A DNA stretch of 64,000 bases. Source: Bacteroidaceae bacterium (GTDB lineage Bacteria > Bacteroidota > Bacteroidia > Bacteroidales > Bacteroidaceae). The translations under genes and the position numbers were made by a program. Within the stretch, counting starts at the first letter, position 1. Every line of letters begins with the position of its first letter. Positions 34,519 to 41,030 of the stretch are shown here, in pieces. The DNA lies in contig JAFTYI010000011.1 in assembly GCA_017464815.1 (NCBI GenBank), forward strand, positions 124,001 to 188,000, in the 5' to 3' direction. The notes beneath the pieces were generated by a model. It ran no database searches and had not been told where the DNA came from. It worked only from the letters and a program-made list of their open reading frames with translations.

Positions 34519-36087
34519 ATGGCAAACAACAATCATGGCGAAACTCCACGCCAAAAGATGATCAATCTGATGTACTTGGTGCTGCTGGCCATGCTGGCGC
34601 TCAATGTGTCATCGGATGTGCTCAAGGGATTCTCGTTGGTTGACGAGAGTCTCGACCGTTCGACGGCCAATGCCACCATGCAGAATCAGACCATTTATCA
34701 GAACTTTGCCGACTACATGGCCAAGAATCCCGAAAAGGCCGGCGAATGGAACGAGCGTGCCCAGTATGTGAAGCGCATCTCCGACTCGCTCTACACCCTG
34801 GCCGAGGATTTGAAGGTGGAAATTGTGCACACCTCCGACGGCGAGGATGGCGATGTGGACAACATCGAGAACAAGGAAGACCTTGAAGCCGCCACCACCG
34901 TCATGTTGGCCCCCCTCAGTGGTAAGGGCGGCATGCTCCGCGATGCCATCAACAGCTATCGCGAGGAGATTCTGAAGATGGTGACCGACACCGTCCAGCG
35001 CCGCATCATCAGCGACAACCTCAGCACCGAAGTGCCCAAGAGTGGTCTGCTCTTGGGAAAGAACTGGCAGGAATATATGTTTGAAAATACCCCCGTAGTG
35101 GCCGCTGTCACCTTGCTCACCAAGTTGCAGAGCGACGTGCGCTATGCCGAGGGCGAGGTGCTCCACACGTTGGAAAAGAATATCGACGTGGGCGACCTGC
35201 GCGTGAATCAGATTGACGCCTTCGTCATCCCCAATTCCCAAAGCGTGGTGCGTGGCAGCAAGTTCAGTGCCCGCATCATCCTGGCCGCCGTAGACTCTAC
35301 CCAGCGCCCCAATATATACATCGGTGGCGAGCGCTTCGACAGCGAGACGGGTGTCTATGAAACCATCTGTAACTCCACTGGCGACTACACCCTCAATGGT
35401 TACATGGAGCTTGAGCAGGGCAACGGCGAAGTGCTCCGCCGCGACTTCTCACAGAAGTACACCGTGGTGGAACCCTCGGCCACCGTGTCGGCCACGCTCA
35501 TGAACGTGCTCTATGCCGGCTACGACAACCCCATCAGCATCTCTGTGCCCGGAGTGCCCAGCAACCGCATCCGTGCCACCATGTCTAACGGCACGCTCAA
35601 ACCCGTGGCGGGCGGATTCATAGCCCGTCCCACTGAGATAGGCAAGGATGCTGAAATCACCGTGTCAGCCGAGGTGGAAGGCCGCTCTCAGGTGATGGCC
35701 AAGCACGCCTTCCGTGTGCGCCAATTGCCCGACCCCATGCCCTTCATCGAATATACCGACCAGGATGGCAACGTCAAGCGCTACCGTGGCGGTGGTGCTC
35801 CCCTCTTGAAGGGGCAGTTGTTGCAATCCGAGGGGATTGTGGCCGCCATCGACGACGGATTGCTCAACATCGGCTTCCGTGTCATCAGTTTCGAGACCCT
35901 CTTCTTCGACAACATGGGTAATGCCGTTCCCGAGGTGAGCGAGGGAGCCAAGTTCTCGGCTCGTCAGAAGGACCTCTTCCGCCGTCTCACCCGTGGCAAG
36001 CGTTTCTTCATCACAGGCGTGAAGGCCATTGGACCCGATGGCATCGAGCGTCAGTTACCTGCTGCGTTGGAGGTGAAGGTACAGTAG
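34519..36087 (+). CDS. porM: Type IX secretion/gliding protein PorM/GldM
   Basis: Dimeric inner-membrane protein with a long periplasmic part that spans to the PorKN ring and partners PorL in the motor. The 522-residue protein begins cytoplasmic (N-H-G-E-T-P-R-Q-K-M) with one transmembrane helix (INLMYLVLLAMLALNVS). This is followed by a helical D1 domain and successive Ig-like D2-D4 domains; VMAKHAFRVRQLPDPMPFIE marks the last. Length and order match GldM. It is 6 bp after porL; the gap to porN (99 bp) carries a CCCCTCC hairpin. Confidence 0.95.
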   Translation: MANNNHGETPRQKMINLMYLVLLAMLALNVSSDVLKGFSLVDESLDRSTANATMQNQTIYQNFADYMAKNPEKAGEWNERAQYVKRISDSLYTLAEDLKVEIVHTSDGEDGDVDNIENKEDLEAATTVMLAPLSGKGGMLRDAINSYREEILKMVTDTVQRRIISDNLSTEVPKSGLLLGKNWQEYMFENTPVVAAVTLLTKLQSDVRYAEGEVLHTLEKNIDVGDLRVNQIDAFVIPNSQSVVRGSKFSARIILAAVDSTQRPNIYIGGERFDSETGVYETICNSTGDYTLNGYMELEQGNGEVLRRDFSQKYTVVEPSATVSATLMNVLYAGYDNPISISVPGVPSNRIRATMSNGTLKPVAGGFIARPTEIGKDAEITVSAEVEGRSQVMAKHAFRVRQLPDPMPFIEYTDQDGNVKRYRGGGAPLLKGQLLQSEGIVAAIDDGLLNIGFRVISFETLFFDNMGNAVPEVSEGAKFSARQKDLFRRLTRGKRFFITGVKAIGPDGIERQLPAALEVKVQ

Positions 36088-36110
36088 TTAAGGAGCAGAC
36101 CCACCCCCAA

Positions 36111-36130
36111 CCCCTCCCTCTATGGAGGGG
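36111..36130. repeat. CCCCTCC/GGAGGGG hairpin inside the por operon
   Basis: A perfect 7-bp stem with loop CTCTAT lies between porM and porN. There is no T tract, so it is more likely an RNA-stability or processing element, or a repeat, than a terminator. Confidence 0.6.
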
Positions 36131-36186
36131 AGCGACTATCTCCTTTTAACTCCATAAATAAAGAAATAAATAAAAGACATAACGAT

Positions 36187-37242
36187 ATGAAACGGATATT
36201 ATTCATAGCCTTTGCAGCCTGCTTGGCCGTCCAGGTGGCGGCACAGCCGGTTCGTCGCAGAAATCAGGCCAAAGAAGAGGAGAAGAAGGAGACCTCCTCC
36301 ATTGCCCTCTCCGAACGTGCCAAGATTCAGTATAACGTGACCTCTGCCCTGCCCGAAGAGGTGGTGTGGAAGCGCGATGTCTATCGCACATTGGACCTAG
36401 AGAAAGACCAGAATGCCGTGCTCTACTACCCCGTGGAGCCGATAGGTGAGCAGATGAACCTCTTCACCCTGTTGTTCAAACTGTTGCTCAACGATGAGAT
36501 TCCTGCCTATGAGTATCGTCTCGACGGCACCGAGCAGCTCACCACCGACAACAAGGTGAAGGTGCAGGATGTGCTCGACCGCTTCCACGTGCTCTACGAG
36601 GAGAAGGACGGCAAGTTCACCGTCGAGAATGCCGACATCCCCTCGTCCGAAGTGCTGAGCTACTACATCAAGGAGAGCTCTTACTACGACCAGCGCACGG
36701 CCACCTATCAGACGCGCGTCACCGCCCTTTGCCCCGTGCTTCATCGCGACGACGGCTTCTCCGAGCAGGCCACCAAGTACCCCATGTTCTGGGTCAACTA
36801 CGACGAGGTGAGCAGCTACCTCGAGCGCATGGGTGTGATGACAAGCAGCTACAACAATGCCTCCAACATGAGCATCAACGACTTCTTCATCACCCACCGC
36901 TACAAAGGCGACATCTACAAGACCACCAACCTGCGCAACCTCACGTTGGCACAGTATTGCAAGACCGACAGCGCCCTCACCAAGGAGCAGGAGCGCATCG
37001 AGCAGCAGCTCCAGACCTTCGAGCGCAACCTGTGGACGGCTCCCGTGAAGGAAGAGCCCGAGGACACCGCCACCGTCGTTGACGGCAAGGAGAAGAAGAG
37101 CAAGAAGTCCGCTCGTCTGGCCCGTCGTGCATCGGCCTCGGATGATGAAAAGAAAACCGAGGAAAAGAAAGTGGAAAAGAAGAAGTCCTCTGCCTCCACC
37201 AGCAATGCTCCGCGCATGACTGTGCGTCGTCAGAGACGATAA
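36187..37242 (+). CDS. porN: Type IX secretion ring protein PorN/GldN
   Basis: Periplasmic partner of PorK. The 351-residue protein has a signal peptide (cleavage near VAAQP). The family core W-K-R-D-V-Y-R-x-L-D-L and the later P-M-F-W-V-N-Y segment are present. The last fifty or so residues are a Lys/Glu/Ser-rich tail (KKSKKSARLARRAS ... KKVEKKKSS) ending in RQRR, longer and more basic than I expect. It completes the porPKLMN set; a strong terminator follows at 37266. Confidence 0.92.
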   Translation: MKRILFIAFAACLAVQVAAQPVRRRNQAKEEEKKETSSIALSERAKIQYNVTSALPEEVVWKRDVYRTLDLEKDQNAVLYYPVEPIGEQMNLFTLLFKLLLNDEIPAYEYRLDGTEQLTTDNKVKVQDVLDRFHVLYEEKDGKFTVENADIPSSEVLSYYIKESSYYDQRTATYQTRVTALCPVLHRDDGFSEQATKYPMFWVNYDEVSSYLERMGVMTSSYNNASNMSINDFFITHRYKGDIYKTTNLRNLTLAQYCKTDSALTKEQERIEQQLQTFERNLWTAPVKEEPEDTATVVDGKEKKSKKSARLARRASASDDEKKTEEKKVEKKKSSASTSNAPRMTVRRQRR

Positions 37243-37265
37243 TATTCGTGAACAATCTCCCCCGT

Positions 37266-37312
37266 CCGTTGTTTCTTTCATACAAGTTATGGAATAAACA
37301 ACGGATTTTTTT
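37266..37312 (+). terminator. Rho-independent terminator abutting the next start codon
   Basis: The stem CCGTTGTTT (37266-37274) / AAACAACGG (37296-37304) is followed by A and seven T (37306-37312), directly preceding the ATG at 37313. It is well formed as the por-operon terminator, but it also occupies the whole ribosome-binding region of the next gene. Confidence 0.8.
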
Positions 37313-38395
37313 ATGGAACAACTGAAAACACTCCTGATGGGCCTCACGGCCGTTGCCGGAAGCACCTTGCCCGTAGTGGCATGCACAGGCATCTCTCTCA
37401 CCGCCAAAGATGGCAGTTTTGTTCATGCCCGCACCATTGAATGGTCGGCCGGATATGTCCCCTGCGAATACGTCATCATCCCTCGCGGACAGGCACTCAC
37501 CTCCTACACCCCCGTAGGCAACAACGGCCTACAGTTCACCTCCCGCTACGGCGTGGTGGGTTGTGCCGTGCAACAGAAGGAGTTCATTGTCGAGGGCATC
37601 AACGAAGCCGGTCTTGCCGCCGGGCTCTTCTACTTTGCCGGCTATGGGCAATATGCCGAGTTCGACTCCACCCTCTCGGCCAAGACCGTGGCCGACCTTC
37701 AGGTAGTGCCGTGGCTGCTCACCCAGTGCGGCACCATCGACGAGGTGAAGGCCGCCGTTGCCCAAGTGCGCATCGTTTCGCTCGACCCCAAGGTGGCCTC
37801 CACCGTGCATTGGCGCATCAGCCAGCCCGACGGGCGTCAGGTGGTGCTCGAGATTCTCGACGGTGGTGTGCCCCATTTCTATGAGAACACGGTGGGCGTC
37901 ATCACCAACTCACCCGGATTTCCGTGGCAGGTGACCAACCTCAACAACTACGTCAACCTCTATCCCGGCGATGCCCCCGACCACTCATTGGGTGGTGTGA
38001 TGTTGAAACACATCAGCGGCAGCTCCGGCATGTTGGGGCTGCCCGGCGATTTCACTTCCCCTTCGCGCTTTGTGCGTGCCGCCTTCCTGCGCAACACCGC
38101 GCCCCAGCAGCCCGACGCCTTCTCCACCGTCACCCTCAGTTTCCACCTGCTCAACAACTTCGATGTGCCCATCGGCCTCGAGCATCCCCTGGGGAAAGCC
38201 CCCGACCTGCCCAGTGCCACGCAATGGACAACTGCCACCGACTTGGCCAATCGGCGCATCTACTACAAGACGGCTTACAACAACACCATCCGTTGCATCG
38301 ACCTGGCCACCATCGACTTCACAAAGGTGAAATACCAGAGCCACCTGATGGACTCACAGCGTACGCAACCCGTGGAAGTGGTGAAGGTGGAGTAG
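37313..38395 (+). CDS. Choloylglycine hydrolase / penicillin V acylase family (Ntn hydrolase)
   Basis: Linear amide C-N hydrolase that may cleave bile-salt conjugates, penicillin V or acyl-homoserine-type amides. The 360-residue precursor has a signal peptide (about residues 1-23) directly before Cys24, which would become the N-terminal nucleophile after removal. HARTIEW supplies the conserved Arg and acidic residue, and NSPGFPWQ the Asn/Pro oxyanion region. No tandem Tyr/Arg features decide between BSH and PVA, so the substrate is open. Its start codon lies immediately after a terminator T tract with no visible Shine-Dalgarno sequence, implying read-through or special regulation. Confidence 0.85.
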   Translation: MEQLKTLLMGLTAVAGSTLPVVACTGISLTAKDGSFVHARTIEWSAGYVPCEYVIIPRGQALTSYTPVGNNGLQFTSRYGVVGCAVQQKEFIVEGINEAGLAAGLFYFAGYGQYAEFDSTLSAKTVADLQVVPWLLTQCGTIDEVKAAVAQVRIVSLDPKVASTVHWRISQPDGRQVVLEILDGGVPHFYENTVGVITNSPGFPWQVTNLNNYVNLYPGDAPDHSLGGVMLKHISGSSGMLGLPGDFTSPSRFVRAAFLRNTAPQQPDAFSTVTLSFHLLNNFDVPIGLEHPLGKAPDLPSATQWTTATDLANRRIYYKTAYNNTIRCIDLATIDFTKVKYQSHLMDSQRTQPVEVVKVE

Positions 38396-38411
38396 GGGGG
38401 ACACCCCCTAC
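38392..38411. repeat. GTAGGGGG/CCCCCTAC hairpin at the end of the Ntn-hydrolase gene
   Basis: A perfect 8-bp stem with a 4-nt loop GACA overlaps the stop codon. No T tract follows. It may protect the 3' end. Confidence 0.6.
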
Positions 38412-38597
38412 CCGAATGCCATCGCCCACCCACGTTCTATGTTCTCCCTGTCCACCTCCTCGGGTTTTATGCCACACTCCACGCACACTCGTAGCTATCA
38501 TTCGTAATTTCTTAGAGGTCCCTTAGGCCCTGTAAAAAAGGTGAGGGAACAAAAACACCATTCAAACTCCGTGTGGTGTGAAACATGATAATAGTAC

Positions 38598-38636
38598 GCA
38601 AAAGTTTTGCAAACACGAAACTTTTCAATATCTTTG
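38598..38636 (+). promoter_or_regulatory. Promoter and operator-like palindromes of the toxin-antitoxin operon
   Basis: TTTG (38606-38609), a 19-bp spacer and TATCTTTG (38629-38636) form an ideal Bacteroidetes promoter. It is overlapped by the palindrome GCAAAAGTTTTGC (38598-38610) and by an inverted repeat AAAGTTT/AAACTTT (38601-38624), suitable for autoregulation by the antitoxin. Confidence 0.65.
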
Positions 38637-38657
38637 CACCCAATAAAGACGAAAGGC

Positions 38658-39005
38658 ATGAATAAACGAAGATTCCGTTTGGTTTTGACTGATGAGGCTT
38701 TCGATTTCATAGAGTCGTTGCCTCAGAATGTGGGTGACAAGATACACTACAACATCCGCAGAGTGAGAGAAGGCGAAATAAACAACGAGCTTTTCAAGAA
38801 ACTGGAGAACTCGGAGATTTGGGAGTTCCGTACTCTGTACAACAAAACGGCCTATCGTCTGTTTGCCTTTTGGGACACGGAAAGCGAAACTTTGGTGATT
38901 GCCACCCATGGTATCGTGAAAAAGACCCAAAAAACACCACCGAAGGAGATTGCGAAAGCGGAAAGGATAAGAACTGAATATTTCAAGAACAAACAAAAAA
39001 AGTAA
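38658..39005 (+). CDS. HigB/RelE-type toxin (Gp49-like)
   Basis: Putative mRNA-cleaving toxin of a type II toxin-antitoxin pair. The 115-residue basic protein has the HigB-like pattern F-I-E-S-L-P, N-x-R-R-V-R-E-G, F-K-K-L-E-N-S-E-I-W-E-F-R-T and Y-R-L-F-A-F-W, plus a Lys-rich C-terminus. The longer open frame upstream overlaps the promoter, so the ATG at 38658, with the purine-rich GACGAAAGG before it, is used. The antitoxin gene starts 4 bp after the stop. Toxin-before-antitoxin order is the HigBA arrangement. Confidence 0.85.
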   Translation: MNKRRFRLVLTDEAFDFIESLPQNVGDKIHYNIRRVREGEINNELFKKLENSEIWEFRTLYNKTAYRLFAFWDTESETLVIATHGIVKKTQKTPPKEIAKAERIRTEYFKNKQKK

Positions 39006-39009
39006 TGAT

Positions 39010-39339
39010 ATGGGACAGATGAAATTGCATGATTACGATGAGGTTTTAGACCTCCATTTCGGAAAAGTGGGCACTCCACGCAGAGATGAATTTGAACGTA
39101 AAGTTGATGAAGCTGTACATGCATACAGGATTGGCGAGGCAGTCAAAAAAGCCCGTTTGCAACAGAACCTCACGCAGGAGCAATTGGGCGACCGTGTGGG
39201 AGTGAAGAAGGCGCAAATATCCCGCATCGAAAGGGGCTACAGCATCACCATCCCCACCATGAGCCGTGTGTTCAAAGCCTTGGGAATTGCTACGGCTACG
39301 CTCGATTTGGGAATGGCTGGCAAGGTGGCGCTTTGGTGA
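39010..39339 (+). CDS. XRE-family antitoxin (HigA-like)
   Basis: The 109-residue protein has a C-terminal Cro/CI-type helix-turn-helix (about residues 45-95: LTQEQLGDRVG ... AQISRIERG). The N-terminal half probably contacts the toxin. It would neutralise the toxin and repress the shared promoter. It is translationally close to the toxin (4-bp gap). Confidence 0.85.
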   Translation: MGQMKLHDYDEVLDLHFGKVGTPRRDEFERKVDEAVHAYRIGEAVKKARLQQNLTQEQLGDRVGVKKAQISRIERGYSITIPTMSRVFKALGIATATLDLGMAGKVALW

Positions 39340-39399
39340 ACAGGTTGGTAAAAACAAGTTGATAAAAACATAGGGAATAATCATACACAACTTACAAAG

Positions 39400-40377
39400 A
39401 TGAACATCGATACTCTTTTAAGAATTTATCAAACTTATTCTTTTGAAGAGATAAGTGCACTAAATCAAAGAGGGTTAGCAATGCAACATGCCCAATGTGA
39501 GCAACTTGTAAAACTAAGGAAAGAATTGGGGGCTAATGCAGCTGCAACCAATCCTATTCTTTGGAATCAGATCAAAGAACTCGAACGCCAAGAAACGGTA
39601 ACATATTACAAAAATCTTATTTCTAATTTAAGGTTGGCGGTTGAGAAAATTGACAACAATCCTATAGAAGTGTTAAAATTGTTTTTTTCCTCAATATTCC
39701 TACTTCCTATAAGAGCTTATGCAGGTGAGTCCATGCATCATTTAGAGGAAATTTCGGACAAAGAATATGCACATCAAATAATAGAAAGTGTAAATCAATT
39801 ATATATCTCCCATAAACACCTTGAAGCTGAATATCTGAGAACTGCATGGGGACAGTATTTCCTTCAAAAAGAAGCTTTGGAAAACAACGTGCTAAAAATA
39901 AAAAAACGAGAACAAAGACTGAATGTATTGCAATTAAAGATTGGCGTTGATAATGAAATTGATAAAACGCAAATTGAACGCCTGAATACAGAAATCAAAC
40001 AGTTAGCTTCTGAAGAACAAAAACTCAACGACGAGTTCAATTCGACAGTCAACTCTATGAATAAAGAATGTCCTGATTGGGTAAAACAAGTGACAGAAAT
40101 AATGATGTTATTACCTCACAATATTCCTGACGAAAAATCCACCAAGCAATTAGACCCTTTATTGAGAGAGGCTGCACTTCTTATTGTAGCACATCAGAAA
40201 GGAAGCACTTCGTTGATTCAACGTAAATTCAGTATTGGTTATAATCGTGCAGGCAGAATCATGGAGCAATTAGAAGAATTGAATATCGTGGGAGAAGCAT
40301 GTGGGAGCGAGCCACGAGAAGTATGGTGTAAATCTGAAGAGGAAGTAGAATACATTCTTCAGAAAGTTGAAGGATAG
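39400..40377 (+). CDS. Orphan protein with C-terminal FtsK gamma (winged-helix) domain
   Basis: The 325-residue protein shows no ATPase or membrane domain. The N-terminal two thirds are helical and charged, with a coiled coil at about 145-215. Residues about 252-315 match the FtsK gamma domain: D-P-L-L-x-E-A-A at the start, then STSLIQRKFSIGYNRAGRIMEQLEELNIVG split over two helices, then E-P-R-E-V. In FtsK this winged helix reads KOPS DNA and activates XerD at dif. A free-standing copy beside a toxin-antitoxin pair in AT-rich DNA suggests a mobile-element or partition/recombination accessory role, which is inference. The coding sequence is clearly more AT-rich than its housekeeping neighbours. 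Confidence 0.75.
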   Translation: MNIDTLLRIYQTYSFEEISALNQRGLAMQHAQCEQLVKLRKELGANAAATNPILWNQIKELERQETVTYYKNLISNLRLAVEKIDNNPIEVLKLFFSSIFLLPIRAYAGESMHHLEEISDKEYAHQIIESVNQLYISHKHLEAEYLRTAWGQYFLQKEALENNVLKIKKREQRLNVLQLKIGVDNEIDKTQIERLNTEIKQLASEEQKLNDEFNSTVNSMNKECPDWVKQVTEIMMLLPHNIPDEKSTKQLDPLLREAALLIVAHQKGSTSLIQRKFSIGYNRAGRIMEQLEELNIVGEACGSEPREVWCKSEEEVEYILQKVEG

Positions 40378-40516
40378 ATATTTTTCTTTACATCCTTTGG
40401 TAATAAATCCCGCAATTCTATTTCATCCCCATTCTGTCAAAGTGAAACATCCTGTGAGGAGTCCATTATTGCATATATATACAATATGAAGGTGAGGGGG
40501 CGAGGTAAGTCACAAA

Positions 40517-40624
40517 GTGGTCAGCCGCTAACCTCTCAAGTGGTCAGCGGCTAAGGTGTCCGGCGGTTAGCCCGTGTCCTCTCAAGTGGTCAGCGGCTGA
40601 CCTCTCGAGAGGTTAGCGGCTAAA
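40517..40624. repeat. GTGGTCAGCGGCT repeat block with inverted copies
   Basis: CTCTCAAGTGGTCAGCGGCT occurs twice (ends near 40552 and 40597). GTGGTCAGCCGCTAACCTCTC (split arm) at the left and GAGAGGTTAGCGGCTAA at the right form inverted relatives, with a further GGCGGTTAGCC in the middle. Five related GTTAGC/GTCAGC cores lie within about 108 bp. Confidence 0.75.
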
Positions 40625-40671
40625 GGGTAGGAAAATGGCGATTTTTGCTTGATTTTTTCGGCCGAAAAATG

Positions 40672-40700
40672 TATAAATATACAGCGAGCGTATATTTATG
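40672..40700. repeat. AT-rich inverted repeat with 7-bp centre
   Basis: ATAAATATAC (40673-40682), AGCGAGC, GTATATTTAT (40690-40699): perfect 10-bp arms. The geometry resembles tyrosine-recombinase core sites, but identity as such is not established. Confidence 0.6.
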
Positions 40701-40794
40701 CAAAACTGACCGCGCGAGAATCGCGTATATGGGCGCGAGTTTTCTTTTGTACGAAAAATGAGCAAAAATTTAATCGGTCCGTAAGTCGTTGATA

Positions 40795-40833
40795 CTTAGC
40801 CTTGGGATGATGTCGCTTCATCCCAAGGCTAAG
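40795..40833. terminator. Perfect 16-bp hairpin (possible terminator or structural element)
   Basis: CTTAGCCTTGGGATGA / TCATCCCAAGGCTAAG surround a 7-nt loop TGTCGCT. No T tract directly follows. Confidence 0.55.
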
Positions 40834-40982
40834 GTCGCTTTATTCATGGGATGAGGGTGAGAGGAATGTGACGTTTTTCTGTTTCTTGACATGGCGGGTG
40901 AGAAAATGTTTATAGATGGAAGTTTGAGCACCTGTCGGCTTTCTCAAAAATAACCTCGCACTCTTTTTTTTCTCCCCGACGG

Positions 40983-41014
40983 TTTTGTGATACGGGATAT
41001 TCTGTGTACATTTG
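40983..41014 (+). promoter_or_regulatory. Promoter of the nucleoside kinase gene (TTTTG, 19 bp, TACATTTG)
   Basis: It is a near-ideal Bacteroidetes promoter: TTTTG at 40983-40987 and TACATTTG at 41007-41014, followed by CACC. The leader before ATG 41031 is very short. Confidence 0.75.
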
Positions 41015-41030
41015 CACCTAAACTGAAGAA

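Larger units (their letters stand above)
40378..41006. other. Long gene-free region rich in repeats and hairpins
   Basis: No coding sequence is seen. It contains the GTGGTCAGCGGCT repeat block (40517-40624), a 16-bp palindrome TTTTTCGGCCGAAAAA (40654-40669), an AT-rich inverted repeat with 7-bp centre (40672-40700), an alternating CGCG segment and a perfect 16-bp-stem hairpin (40795-40833). It then leads into the promoter of the nucleoside kinase gene. Confidence 0.7.

Noticed and set aside
40517..40624. CRISPR array
   Set aside because: The repeats are interleaved direct and inverted copies with irregular spacing and no unique spacers; no cas genes are nearby.
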